Source: Oscillibacter sp. 1-3 (lineage in GTDB: Bacteria; Bacillota; Clostridia; Oscillospirales; Oscillospiraceae). Taken from it: a stretch of DNA of 64,000 nucleotides. The first letter of the stretch is position 1. Every line of letters begins with the position of its first letter. The notes below the pieces were generated by a model. That model saw only the letters and a program-made list of their open reading frames with translations. It was not told the DNA's origin and ran no database searches. The stretch is from contig NZ_KE159710.1 in NCBI RefSeq assembly GCF_000403435.2, positions 1 through 64,000 of the forward strand, written 5' to 3'. Made by a program: the position numbers and the translations under genes. Of this stretch, positions 52,931 through 62,141 are shown one piece after another.

Positions 52931-54025
52931 ATGGAACAGCGAGTATCCTACCGGGTCCCCAGGGAATACGGGCCGCGGGTCGCCGTCATCGGCGGCGGAC
53001 ACGGCCTTTCCACCATGCTGCGGGGCCTGAAGCAATATACGGAGAATATCGCCGCTATTGTCACGGTGGCGGACGACGGCGGCGGCTCTGGAATGCTGCG
53101 CCAGGATCTGGGAATGCCGCCTCCCGGCGACATTCGCAACTGCTTGGAAGCTCTGGCCAACACAGAGCCGCTGATGAGTCAGCTGATGCAGTACCGGTTT
53201 TCCGAGGGATCTCTGGCGGGGCAGAGCTTCGGCAACCTCTTCCTGGCGGCGCTGAACGGCATTTCGTCCTCCTTTGACGCGGCAGTGAGCCGCATGAGCG
53301 AGGTCTTGGCCATCACGGGCCGGGTCCTGCCGGTGACCACGGCGGACGTACGGCTGGAGGCGGAGTTTGAAAACGGCGCCAGCGTGGTGGGGGAGTCCAA
53401 GATCTTCTACTGCAAGAAGCGGGAGGACTGCCGCATCAAGCAGGTGAGGCTGATTCCTGAGCGCCCCAAGGCCCTGGCGGAGGCCATCACTGCCCTCCGC
53501 CAGGCGGATATGATCGTCCTGGGGCCCGGGAGCCTCTATACCAGCATCATCCCCAACCTTCTGGTGGACGGCATCGTGGAGACCATCCAGGAGTCCAGTG
53601 CCCTGAAAATCTATGTGGCCAACGTGATGACTCAGGAGGGGGAGACAGAGGGATACACGGTCTCCGACCATATTGCGGCAATCATTCACCACTCCGCCCC
53701 GGGGCTTGTGGATCTGTGCCTATGCAATTCCTCTCCCATCCCCAAAAGCGTTGCCGCCCGGTACGCGGAGGAGGGAGCAGAGCCGCTGCGGGGAGACGTG
53801 GAGGCATGCGCCGCTCTTGGGGTGGAGGTGGTCAGCCGTCCCATTGCCACGGTGGAGGACGGCTATGTTCGCCACCATTCCGTCCATCTGGCCCGGGAGC
53901 TGATTCTGCTTCACGCCGAACGCAGCGTCCGGATTGCCGGGGACCGCTTTGGCCGTCGTGACAACGGCTACCGGATGGAGGGTAGGAGACGCACTGAGAG
54001 GGGATATGAAGATGAAAAAAAGTGA
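52931..54025 (+). CDS. yvcK: Gluconeogenesis factor YvcK
   Basis: A 364-residue CofD-like protein. VIGGGHGLSTMLRGLK, VTVADDGGGSG and PPGDIRNC are diagnostic. In Firmicutes it is needed for growth on gluconeogenic carbon and for cell shape, and binds UDP-sugars. The basic C-terminal tail (GRRRTERGYEDEKK) overlaps the next gene. Confidence 0.95.
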   Translation: MEQRVSYRVPREYGPRVAVIGGGHGLSTMLRGLKQYTENIAAIVTVADDGGGSGMLRQDLGMPPPGDIRNCLEALANTEPLMSQLMQYRFSEGSLAGQSFGNLFLAALNGISSSFDAAVSRMSEVLAITGRVLPVTTADVRLEAEFENGASVVGESKIFYCKKREDCRIKQVRLIPERPKALAEAITALRQADMIVLGPGSLYTSIIPNLLVDGIVETIQESSALKIYVANVMTQEGETEGYTVSDHIAAIIHHSAPGLVDLCLCNSSPIPKSVAARYAEEGAEPLRGDVEACAALGVEVVSRPIATVEDGYVRHHSVHLARELILLHAERSVRIAGDRFGRRDNGYRMEGRRRTERGYEDEKK

Positions 54026-54389
54026 ATTTCAGCAGTCTCTTATCTTAGCGTTTGATCAATCGGTCGACGGTATGTCTTTTGAAGAGCGGATGGAGCTCAT
54101 AGAAAAATGCTTCTCGGAGTATCAGAAGAAGAATGACAAAAAGCGTGAGCGGCCAAATTACGGAAAGCCGTGGAGCGACCAGGATCTGCGGATTGTTTTG
54201 CAGAGCGCACCCACAGTTGAGAACTGCCTGCGGTATGCCAAACTGTTTGGAAGAGGGTACGGCAGTATTGAACTGATTTACCGCTGGGCGTCAACGGCGG
54301 ATCAGGATATACCGGAGGACAAGTCTGACGACGTGTTTATTGCCCATGTCAAGCGGATTGCGAAGGAAGTGGGATGGCGGGCATCATAG
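54012..54389 (+). CDS. Small protein of unknown function between yvcK and whiA
   Basis: A 125-residue protein with a more AT-rich codon choice than its neighbours. The centre (KPWSDQDLRIVLQSAPTVEN followed by CLRYAKLFGRGYGSIE) looks like a small helical, possibly Myb/homeodomain-like, DNA-binding unit; this is a guess. The start at 54012 has GAGGGG eight bases upstream; an ATG two codons earlier is possible. It overlaps yvcK by 14 bases. Its composition and position suggest a later insertion into the yvcK-whiA pair. Confidence 0.6.
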   Translation: MKKSEFQQSLILAFDQSVDGMSFEERMELIEKCFSEYQKKNDKKRERPNYGKPWSDQDLRIVLQSAPTVENCLRYAKLFGRGYGSIELIYRWASTADQDIPEDKSDDVFIAHVKRIAKEVGWRAS

Positions 54390-54513
54390 GACCTGTTCGC
54401 ATCAACCAAATCAAACGGCTTTCCGGCAAGATTTACATGGAATCCCGAATATTTGTCTTATTTGAACAGACGCTAGAGCAGTCCCCAAAATACTGAGAAG
54501 CGTTCAGCGGTTC

Positions 54514-54594
54514 GAGGATCTGACGTCCTTGACGGGCGCCAGCCCGCCTGCGTCCTTTGCCTACCGCAATCTTGATCCTCACTTTCTTTTTTTG
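54514..54594 (+). terminator. Stem-loop with T-run upstream of whiA
   Basis: GAGGATC (54514-54520) pairs with GATCCTC (54574-54580), enclosing a CGGGC/GCCCG hairpin (54533-54537 with 54542-54546). ACTTTCTTTTTTT follows, as in a terminator, but the stem is broken by a large inner loop. It may end the yvcK transcript or act in the whiA leader. Confidence 0.4.
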
Positions 54595-54649
54595 ATTATT
54601 TCCGGGAACTGCTCTGGGCTGATTTATGGCGAACAGGGAGATGTTTCTC

Positions 54650-55555
54650 ATGTCCTTTTCCTACGACACGAAAAATGAATTATGTAAACTGCCTGTTCAG
54701 AAGCTGTGCTGCGCCCGGGCGGAGGCCTACGGAATCCTGCTGTACTGCAACACCTTCAGCTCCACCGAGGTCCGGATCATCACGGAAAACCCCAACTTCG
54801 CGGGCCGGCTCCCAAAGCTCTTCCAGCGGGCGTTCAGCTTCCAGTTCGACCGAAGGCCGGAGCGGGTCGAGGAGGGGCAGGGGAAGATGGTCTTTCAGAT
54901 CACGGAGCGGAAAAAGCTGGAGCGGATCATCAATCTGCTGGGCTATGACCCGTTGCAAAATCTGGTGCTCCATATCAACTTCGGATTGCTGGAGGACAGC
55001 TGCTGCCGGGGAGCTTTTCTGCGTGGGTGCTTTTTCGCGGGCGGCAGCGCCATTGATCCCCTCAAGCGCTACCACCTGGAACTGACTACCTCCCATCTCC
55101 AGGCCAGCCGGGAGCTGGAGGTGCTGCTGCGGGAATGCGGATACCCGCCCAAGAGTATTGCCCGGAACAACAGCTTTGTGACCTATTTCAAACAGAGTGA
55201 CCAGATTGAGGATTTTCTGACCTTCATCGGCGCGCCGGTGGCCTCCATGCAGGTGATGTCCGCAAAGATGGAGAAGGATCTGCGCAACAGCGTAAACCGG
55301 CGGCTGAACTGTGATACCGCCAATCTGGACAAGGCCGTGGAGGCTGCCCAGAAGCAGGCGGAGACCATCCGGAAGCTGCAGACGGCGGGCAGACTGGACC
55401 AGCTGCCGGACAAGCTGCGCCAGACGGCGGAGATGCGGCTGGAGAATCCGGAGCTGCCCCTGTCCGAGCTGGCACTGATTCTGGACCCGCCGGTAACAAA
55501 GTCCTGCCTGAACCACCGTTTGCGGAAGCTGATGGAACTGGCGGAAGAGCTGTAA
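54650..55555 (+). CDS. whiA: WhiA family sporulation/cell-division regulator
   Basis: A 301-residue protein: N-terminal LAGLIDADG-homing-endonuclease-like domain without nuclease activity (RGAFLRGCFFAGGSAIDP) and C-terminal helix-turn-helix (LPLSELALILDPPVTKSCLNHRL). It supports cell division and chromosome segregation in Firmicutes. AGGGAG nine bases upstream favours the ATG at 54650. Confidence 0.94.
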   Translation: MSFSYDTKNELCKLPVQKLCCARAEAYGILLYCNTFSSTEVRIITENPNFAGRLPKLFQRAFSFQFDRRPERVEEGQGKMVFQITERKKLERIINLLGYDPLQNLVLHINFGLLEDSCCRGAFLRGCFFAGGSAIDPLKRYHLELTTSHLQASRELEVLLRECGYPPKSIARNNSFVTYFKQSDQIEDFLTFIGAPVASMQVMSAKMEKDLRNSVNRRLNCDTANLDKAVEAAQKQAETIRKLQTAGRLDQLPDKLRQTAEMRLENPELPLSELALILDPPVTKSCLNHRLRKLMELAEEL

Positions 55556-55590
55556 AGAGAAAATGCTGTACAAGCGGTGGAGGGCAATGG

Positions 55591-56655
55591 ATGAAGCATC
55601 ATCAGTTTCACAGTGAGCTGACATGCGACGAGGTCTGGTACCGGCTGAATATTCTGCTCCAGAGCTTTGCGGTCTGCGGGGCGAAGCGGTATGAGGTCCG
55701 CGGCGAGCTGACGGACTGGGGGTGCTATCTCTGGCTGCGGAATTCGGACGGCTACGGCGGAACGCCTGTGCCCCTGCGGCTGTGGACAGAGGAGGGGCAG
55801 TCTCCGGGATGTGTTATTACCGGCTCCTTCCTGCCAGCGGGGCGGGAATTGTGGGGACTGCTGATCGGCGGCGTCGGCTTATGTCTGGAGTTTTTTCTCG
55901 CGGAGCTTGTGTGTGGCGTCCCATTTTCACGTGCGCTGATGACCGGACTCTGGGTGGGATGTGCAGCAGCCGCTGTGCTGTATCTTCTGACTTTTGGCAT
56001 TATACGTTTTTTTTCCAGAAAGCGGGAGAGAGAACTGCTTCAATGGATTCAGAAATATCTGCTCCTTCGGGAGCCGGATGGCGTTTTGTTTCCAGATGCT
56101 GAGACCCAGCGGGCGGAGTGGGTAGGGCTTCCCCAGAGAGTGAAGTCCACGAGGAGGAGACGCTTTGTCTTTTACAGTGTCCTGCCGCCAGAGGAACTGC
56201 CCGCCGCTGTGGAGACCTGGATTTCCCAACAGGGAATGCTGACGGAGGATGTGCGGGTCAAGTGGTCTGCGGAGTGGCGGGGACCGTGTTTGAAGCTCTC
56301 CCGGACAGAGATAGAAGAGGGGCAGAGAGAGGCCGGATCTTTGCGGATTTTCGCAGGCTGGTTCAAAACCTGGCAGTTTGCGGACCCCTTTTGCGGCGCT
56401 GTGGAACCGGATGGCCGGGGCGGGAGTATCCTGCGGGGAGCGTTTTGCTGTGAGCCAGTTTCGTTTCTGCCGTTTTTGGTTGCTTTTTTTGTGGTTTTCA
56501 GCTGTCTTTGGCGGGAATATCCGCCTTGGATCGCCCTGCCGCCGTTCTTTTTCACGGTAGTCTGCGCTGTTCGTCAAATGCGGAGCAGCCCCTTAAAAAG
56601 CCCAGGTTCCCGCAAGATATTAGAGTTTTTGCAGACATATTTTGAGGAGGTGTGA
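55591..56655 (+). CDS. Membrane protein with internal duplication, unknown function
   Basis: A 354-residue protein. Two membrane segments at about 88-110 and 116-140 are followed by a soluble stretch and a second pair at about 290-325. The two halves look alike: each starts with a short strand-rich piece (HQFHSEL / RRFVFYSVL), has a GSF or GAF turn before the hydrophobic pair, and ends in a similar helix (LLQWIQKYLL / ILEFLQTYFEEV). Probably an old tandem duplication. It sits directly before dnaE with two bases between. Confidence 0.7.
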   Translation: MKHHQFHSELTCDEVWYRLNILLQSFAVCGAKRYEVRGELTDWGCYLWLRNSDGYGGTPVPLRLWTEEGQSPGCVITGSFLPAGRELWGLLIGGVGLCLEFFLAELVCGVPFSRALMTGLWVGCAAAAVLYLLTFGIIRFFSRKRERELLQWIQKYLLLREPDGVLFPDAETQRAEWVGLPQRVKSTRRRRFVFYSVLPPEELPAAVETWISQQGMLTEDVRVKWSAEWRGPCLKLSRTEIEEGQREAGSLRIFAGWFKTWQFADPFCGAVEPDGRGGSILRGAFCCEPVSFLPFLVAFFVVFSCLWREYPPWIALPPFFFTVVCAVRQMRSSPLKSPGSRKILEFLQTYFEEV

Positions 56656-56656
56656 T

Positions 56657-59600
56657 ATGTCCTTTGTCCATCTGCATGTCCATACGGAGTACAGCCTGCT
56701 GGACGGCGCGTGCCGCATCCGGGATCTGCCCAGAATCGTGAAGTCCATGGGACAAACCGCCTGCGCCATCACTGACCACGGGGTCATGTACGGCGTTATC
56801 GACTTTTACCGGGCCTGTAAGGCGGAGGGGATCAAGCCGGTCATCGGCTGTGAGGTCTATGTCACCCCCCAGGGCCGCACCCGGTTTGATAAGCTCCATG
56901 AATTTGACGCAGAGAGCCGCCATCTGGTGCTGTTGTGCGAGAACGAGGAGGGGTATCGGAACCTCTCCTACATGGTCTCCATGGCCTGGACAGAAGGCTT
57001 TTACAACCGACCCCGGGTGGATATGGAGCTCTTGAGGCGCCACAGCGGCGGCCTTGTGGCCCTGTCCGCATGTCTTGCGGGGGAGATTCCCCGGCGGCTG
57101 CGGAATGGGGAATACGAAAACGCAAAAAGTTATGCTCTGGAACTCAGCGGGATCTTCGGACCGGAGCGCTTCTATCTGGAGCTCCAAGACCACGGCATTC
57201 GGGATCAGGCTGTTGTGAACCAGGGTTTGCTGCGAATCCATCAAGAAACGGGCCTGCCCTTGGTCTGTACCAACGACGCCCACTACCTCCGCAAAGAGGA
57301 TGCCGAGGCCCACGACGTACTGCTGTGCATTCAGACCGGCAAGACCCTGGACGATGAGAACCGGATGCGTTACGAGCCCCGGAATTTCTATCTCCGGGAC
57401 GAGGCGGAGATGGAGAGCCTGTTTGGGGAATATGAGGGCGCCCTGGAGAACACGGCGAAAATCGCGGACATGTGCAATCTGGAGTTTACTTTCGGCAAGT
57501 ACCACTTGCCGGAATTTCAGTTGCCCCCAGGGTACGACAGCTTTTCCTACCTGAAAAAACTCTGTGACGAGGGCTACCAAGCCCGATACGGCGAGGACGG
57601 CAGCCACCGGGAACAGTTGGAATACGAGCAGAACATGATCGAGAAGATGGGTTTTACGGACTATTTCCTCATCGTCTCCGACTTTGTGCGCTTTGCCAGG
57701 GAGGCCGGCATTCCCGTGGGACCGGGGCGGGGCAGCGCGGCGGGGTCCATGGTCAGCTACTGCCTCTCTATCACAGACATTGACCCGGTGAAGTACGATT
57801 TGTACTTTGAGCGGTTTTTGAACCCGGAGCGGGTGAGTATGCCGGATATTGACATGGACTTTGGCGATACCCGCCGGGGCGAGGTGGTGGACTACGTACG
57901 CCGGAAATACGGCGATGACCACGTGGCCCAGATCGTCACCTTCGGCACTATGGCTGCCCGGGGCGTCATCCGGGACGTGGGCCGGGTGATGAATCTGCCC
58001 TATGCCGACGTAGACCAGATCGCCAAGCAGGTGCCCAGCGGGCCCAACAATCTCCATATCACTCTGGAGGAGGCATTGCGGCTGTCCCGGTCCCTGCGGG
58101 AGATGTACGAGACCGACGAGACCGTAAAACGTCTCATTGACACCGCCAAGGCCCTGGAAGGGATGCCCCGTCACGCCTCCACCCACGCCGCCGGCGTAGT
58201 CATCACACGAAGGCCCGTCTATGAGTATGTGCCTCTGGCGAAAAATGACGAGTCCGTAGTCTGCCAGTATGTAATGACCACTCTTGAGGAACTGGGCCTC
58301 CTCAAGATGGACTTTCTGGGCCTGCGGAACCTGACGGTGCTGGACGACGCTGTAAAGATCCTCCAGGAGGAGCAGCCCGGTTTCCATTTGGAGGATGTGC
58401 CGGAAGGCGATGTGCAGACTTATGAGATGCTCTCCGCCGGAAAGACATCCGGCGTGTTTCAGATGGAGTCCGCCGGCATGACCGGCGTGTGTGTGGGACT
58501 GAAGCCCCGGAGTATCGAGGATATCACTGCCATTATCGCCCTGTACCGCCCCGGCCCTATGGATTCGATTCCGCAGTTTTTGGAGTGTGCCAGAAATCCG
58601 GAGAAGGTCCGCTATGACCACCCACTGCTGGAGCCGATTCTCTCCAATACCTACGGCTGTATCGTCTATCAGGAGCAGGTCATAAAAATCTTCCAGGAGC
58701 TGGCGGGCTATTCCCTGGGCCAGGCAGACATGGTGCGCCGGGCCATGAGCAAAAAGAAGGTTAAGGACATCGAGAAGGAGCGGGAGGCCTTCCTGCATGG
58801 TGACAAGGAAAGAGACATTACAGGCTGCCTGGCTCATGGGATTTCCGAGGCTACTGCCCAGCTGATCTACGACAAAATCTACGATTTTGCGGAGTATGCC
58901 TTCAACAAGGCCCACGCTGTTAGCTACGCGGTGGTGGCCTATCAGACGGCCTGGTTTAAGTGCCACCACACCAAGGAGTACATGGCAGCGCTGCTGACCA
59001 GTGTTCTGGATAACTCCGACAAGGTGGCGGGGTACATCAACGAGTGCAAGGAGTGCGGCATTGCTCTGCTGCAGCCGGACATCAACCGCTCCGCCGACTG
59101 CTTTGCTGTGGAGGAGGGAGGCATCCGGTTCGGCCTGGTGGCCATCAAGAACATTGGTCGAAGCTTTATTCAGGCGGTGATGCGGGAGCGGCAGGTCCGT
59201 CCCTTTGACTCCCTCCACGATTTCTGTGAGCGGATGCAGGGCACGGATATGAACAAGCGGGCGGTGGAGAATCTGATCCGCTCCGGGGCCTTCGACAGCA
59301 CCGGGGCCCGCCGCTCCCAGCTGATGAAAGTCTATGAGGGGATTATGGACTCCGCCGCCGCCCAGCGGCGGGACAATGTGGAGGGACAAATGGACTTCTT
59401 CTCCATGGGAGCCTCTACTGGCAGGACGGCGCCGAAACGGGTCCGCCTGCCGGACATCCCGGAGTTCACCGCCCAGCAGATGATGACCATGGAGAAGGAG
59501 ACCACCGGGCTGTATCTCTCCGGGCATCCAATGGACCAGTACCGCAAGCAGGTGCAGATGCTGAACGCGCCCACTATCGGCTCCATTCTGGCGGACTTTG

Positions 59601-60154
59601 CCCAGGAGGGCGGTCCTGTCAGGTTTGCCGATAACCAGCGGGTGGTTCTCGCAGGGGTGATTACCTCCAGCAAGACCAAGACCACCAAGAACAACAGCCT
59701 GATGGCCTACGTGACGGTAGAGGACGACACCGCCTCTATTGAGATGCTGTGTTTTTCCAGAACGCTGGATCTCTGCGGCGCCTATCTCAGAGAGAATCAG
59801 GCGGTGGTGGTAAAGGGAAAGCTGTCCGTCCGGGACGAAAAAGCGCCCCAGATCATGTGCGACAGCGCCTATCCGCTGGCCACAGTCACTGGCAGCCTGC
59901 CGCCGGAGCAGGCTATGGAGCTCCCTGCGGACAAGCTGGAGAAAGGGGAGGTTCTCTATTTGAAATTTCCCAGTTTGGACCATCCTGCCCTGAGACACTT
60001 AAAATTGGTGTTCACTATGTTTCCCGGGGAAACACAGGTGAAAATGGTGATGGCGGATACCCGAAAGGTCTATGGAACGCGGGTTCTGCTCCACAAGGCT
60101 TTGCTGAAAGAGGCCCGTGAAGTCCTTGGAACTGAGAATGTTGTGGTAAAATAA
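56657..60154 (+). CDS. dnaE: DNA polymerase III alpha subunit, DnaE type
   Basis: A 1165-residue C-family polymerase: PHP domain (HLHVHTEYSLLDGA, residues 5-18), polymerase with PDIDMDFGD (about 395-403), helix-hairpin-helix region and C-terminal OB-fold. Firmicutes use DnaE beside PolC to extend RNA primers; both are present here. GAGGAGG precedes the ATG at 56657. Confidence 0.97.
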   Translation: MSFVHLHVHTEYSLLDGACRIRDLPRIVKSMGQTACAITDHGVMYGVIDFYRACKAEGIKPVIGCEVYVTPQGRTRFDKLHEFDAESRHLVLLCENEEGYRNLSYMVSMAWTEGFYNRPRVDMELLRRHSGGLVALSACLAGEIPRRLRNGEYENAKSYALELSGIFGPERFYLELQDHGIRDQAVVNQGLLRIHQETGLPLVCTNDAHYLRKEDAEAHDVLLCIQTGKTLDDENRMRYEPRNFYLRDEAEMESLFGEYEGALENTAKIADMCNLEFTFGKYHLPEFQLPPGYDSFSYLKKLCDEGYQARYGEDGSHREQLEYEQNMIEKMGFTDYFLIVSDFVRFAREAGIPVGPGRGSAAGSMVSYCLSITDIDPVKYDLYFERFLNPERVSMPDIDMDFGDTRRGEVVDYVRRKYGDDHVAQIVTFGTMAARGVIRDVGRVMNLPYADVDQIAKQVPSGPNNLHITLEEALRLSRSLREMYETDETVKRLIDTAKALEGMPRHASTHAAGVVITRRPVYEYVPLAKNDESVVCQYVMTTLEELGLLKMDFLGLRNLTVLDDAVKILQEEQPGFHLEDVPEGDVQTYEMLSAGKTSGVFQMESAGMTGVCVGLKPRSIEDITAIIALYRPGPMDSIPQFLECARNPEKVRYDHPLLEPILSNTYGCIVYQEQVIKIFQELAGYSLGQADMVRRAMSKKKVKDIEKEREAFLHGDKERDITGCLAHGISEATAQLIYDKIYDFAEYAFNKAHAVSYAVVAYQTAWFKCHHTKEYMAALLTSVLDNSDKVAGYINECKECGIALLQPDINRSADCFAVEEGGIRFGLVAIKNIGRSFIQAVMRERQVRPFDSLHDFCERMQGTDMNKRAVENLIRSGAFDSTGARRSQLMKVYEGIMDSAAAQRRDNVEGQMDFFSMGASTGRTAPKRVRLPDIPEFTAQQMMTMEKETTGLYLSGHPMDQYRKQVQMLNAPTIGSILADFAQEGGPVRFADNQRVVLAGVITSSKTKTTKNNSLMAYVTVEDDTASIEMLCFSRTLDLCGAYLRENQAVVVKGKLSVRDEKAPQIMCDSAYPLATVTGSLPPEQAMELPADKLEKGEVLYLKFPSLDHPALRHLKLVFTMFPGETQVKMVMADTRKVYGTRVLLHKALLKEAREVLGTENVVVK

Positions 60155-60188
60155 CCGATATAATAGCTGATTTGACCAATATAAAGGA

Positions 60189-60224
60189 AACCGGTGCTGT
60201 GAGCAGCTCACAGCGCCGGTTTTG
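60189..60224. terminator. Bidirectional terminator after dnaE
   Basis: Fifteen-bp stem (60189-60203 with 60207-60221, one wobble), then TTTT, between dnaE and the convergent DUF4364 gene. Confidence 0.88.
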
Positions 60225-60235
60225 GCTGTTTTCTG

Positions 60236-60778
60236 TCACTTTTGGCTGGGGTCAGACGGCTCCTCAGCCAGCAGGACATTCATGATTTCACTGTATGTCC
60301 GTTCTGGGGCCTGACGGAACCGTTCTGCCAGAATGTTTGCCATATCCTCCCGGACTGTCATCAATTTCAGGTCCATAAGGCTGCCCATATCGTCATTCAG
60401 AGAGAGGCGCACCGTATAGGTCCCATTGGGGCGCTTCTCACAGGAGGCGCGCACCTGACTCTTGCGGCGAAGCTTCCGGTTACACTCGCTGATGTTTTTG
60501 TCACACCGCAGCCGGACAGAATAGGGAAGGCTGGATTCGCAGATCTGGCTGTTTCGCATCCCTTTTTCTGTGATCGTGTACATGCCGTCATTGGAAACTG
60601 TTAAGTGTTCTGTCTTTACAAGGTCCCGCAGGCATTCGGAGAAGTCAAAGTAGTCCACGCCCTCATCGCACATAGCCAGGTCCAGTACCAGATCAAAGGG
60701 AATGGGCTCGATGATTCTGGCGGCAATGTAGAGGATCAGGAATTTGATTTCCAGTTTGTCTTGGATAAATCCGGCCAT
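60236..60778 (-). CDS. DUF4364 family protein, winged-helix-like
   Basis: A 180-residue protein of the DUF4364 family found in Clostridia. The N-terminal part (DKLEIKFLILYIAARIIEPI, TEHLTVSNDGMYTITEKG) has the pattern of a winged helix of PadR/MarR type; the C-terminal part is mixed. GGAGGTG sets the ATG at 60778. Function unproven, likely a regulator. It is divergent from the lipoprotein gene. Confidence 0.8.
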   Translation of the reverse strand: MAGFIQDKLEIKFLILYIAARIIEPIPFDLVLDLAMCDEGVDYFDFSECLRDLVKTEHLTVSNDGMYTITEKGMRNSQICESSLPYSVRLRCDKNISECNRKLRRKSQVRASCEKRPNGTYTVRLSLNDDMGSLMDLKLMTVREDMANILAERFRQAPERTYSEIMNVLLAEEPSDPSQK

Positions 60779-60815
60779 GGCGGCACCTCCGTCGTGTTCT
60801 GATTTCCTGTCCTCC

Positions 60816-60845
60816 AGTATACCGCATTTCCGGCTCGGTTGTACA
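60816..60845 (-). promoter_or_regulatory. Candidate promoter of the DUF4364 gene
   Basis: On the minus strand TGTACA (60840-60845), 18-base spacer and TATACT (60816-60821). Confidence 0.5.
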
Positions 60846-60878
60846 GGGCGAAATTCCCGAAATTTGTAGATTTTTGCC

Positions 60879-60907
60879 TTGACGGCTTGGACAGCGGTTG
60901 GTATGAT
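60879..60907 (+). promoter_or_regulatory. Sigma-A promoter of the DUF3048 lipoprotein gene
   Basis: TTGACG (60879-60884), 17-base spacer, TATGAT (60902-60907) with extended TGG. Confidence 0.85.
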
Positions 60908-60938
60908 TGGAGCAGCACAGGAAAGGCGGCGATTTTTT

Positions 60939-62024
60939 ATGAAAAGACGGGTCCTGGCCCTGCTTTTGGCCATTTGGATGACCTGCGCGCTGGCGGGCTG
61001 CGGAAAGGAGACTCCGGCGCAGCCGGAGTCCCCGGCGGCCCCCCCGTCCGTGGAGGAACCGAAACCGGAACCGGAGCCCGAACCCTATGTTCCGGCCGGC
61101 ACCAATCCGCTGACAGGGGAGCCCATGGAGCCGGAGTATGAGAACAACCGTCCTGTGGCGGTGATGCTCAATAATCTCAAAGCGGCGCAGCCTCAGCTGG
61201 GTGTCTCCCGGGCGGACATCATATACGAGGTGCCCGCCGAGGGCGGCATCACCCGGATGCTGGGGGTGTACCAGTCTCTGGAGGGCGTTGGAAATCTTGG
61301 CAGCGTCCGCTCCGCCCGCTCCTACTATCTGGAGCTGGCGCTGGGACTGGACGCGCTGTATGTACATGCCGGCGGCAGTCCCGGCGCCTATCGGGACATC
61401 CCCGCCTGGGGTGTGGACAACATGGACGGCGTCCGGGGTGACGAGGACGCCGAGATCTTTTGGAGGGACCAGGATCGGCGGAAGACCAAGGGCTATGAGC
61501 ACAGTCTGCTGACCTCCGGAGAGAAGATTCAGGCGTATCTCGATACAGGCCGCCTCCGCACGGAGCACCGGGAGGGCTATGTCTATCCCCAGGCCTTCGT
61601 GCCGGACGGCACCCCGGCGGGCGGCAGTCCCGCGGAGCATGTGGCGGTGCGGTTCTCCGCCTACAAGACCGGCACATTTGACTACAACGCAGAAAGCGGC
61701 AAGTACCTGGCAGGGCAGTACGGCAAGGAGTATGTGGACGGCGACACCGGGGAGCAGGTGGCCGTCACGAATCTGCTGGTGCTGGAGACCGGCATCTCCG
61801 TGATCTCCGGAGACGCGGAGGGGCGGCTGAACGTGCGCCTTACCGGCGAGGGGACGGGGACCTTTTTCTGCGGAGGGAAGTCCGTGCCCATTCTCTGGAG
61901 CAAGGCGGACCGCAGCAGTCCCTTCGTCTATACGCTGGAGGACGGGAAGCTTCTGGCCCTGGGGCAGGGAAACAGCTACGTCTGTATCATCAGCCCCAAG
62001 ACCAGCAGCGTGACATTTGAATAG
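60939..62024 (+). CDS. DUF3048 domain lipoprotein (YerB-like)
   Basis: A 361-residue exported lipoprotein. The lipobox LAGC places the lipidated Cys at residue 21, followed by a Pro/Glu-rich linker. The DUF3048 region begins at PLTGEPMEPEYENNRPVAVM and contains GVSRADIIYEVPAEGGITR, SARSYYLELA and YVHAGGSPGA; its C-terminal part matches YerB. Role unknown. It has its own promoter and terminator. Confidence 0.9.
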   Translation: MKRRVLALLLAIWMTCALAGCGKETPAQPESPAAPPSVEEPKPEPEPEPYVPAGTNPLTGEPMEPEYENNRPVAVMLNNLKAAQPQLGVSRADIIYEVPAEGGITRMLGVYQSLEGVGNLGSVRSARSYYLELALGLDALYVHAGGSPGAYRDIPAWGVDNMDGVRGDEDAEIFWRDQDRRKTKGYEHSLLTSGEKIQAYLDTGRLRTEHREGYVYPQAFVPDGTPAGGSPAEHVAVRFSAYKTGTFDYNAESGKYLAGQYGKEYVDGDTGEQVAVTNLLVLETGISVISGDAEGRLNVRLTGEGTGTFFCGGKSVPILWSKADRSSPFVYTLEDGKLLALGQGNSYVCIISPKTSSVTFE

Positions 62025-62034
62025 AGGTCTTTCC

Positions 62035-62065
62035 AAGACGCGCCATATCCGGCGCGTCTTTTTTT
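62035..62065 (+). terminator. Intrinsic terminator after the lipoprotein gene
   Basis: Perfect 10-bp stem AAGACGCGCC/GGCGCGTCTT followed by TTTTT. Confidence 0.93.
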
Positions 62066-62066
62066 C

Positions 62067-62092
62067 ACCCTCCGGCCTCGGTGGCATACACT
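62067..62092 (+). promoter_or_regulatory. Candidate sporulation sigma (E or K) promoter
   Basis: CATACACT at 62085-62092 matches the sigma-E -10 consensus CATACAnT, and an AC dinucleotide (62067-62068) lies 16 bases upstream as in sigma-K promoters. No sigma-A boxes are evident. A perfect 9-bp dyad (62097-62105 with 62107-62115) lies just downstream, in the leader. Confidence 0.4.
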
Positions 62093-62141
62093 GGATTGAA
62101 AGAAATTTTCTTTCACCAGCTACTTATTAGGAGGTATTGCA

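Noticed and set aside
56552..59998. 1148-codon open frame on the minus strand opposite dnaE
   Set aside because: Antisense shadow of dnaE; no domain, signal or ribosome binding site.
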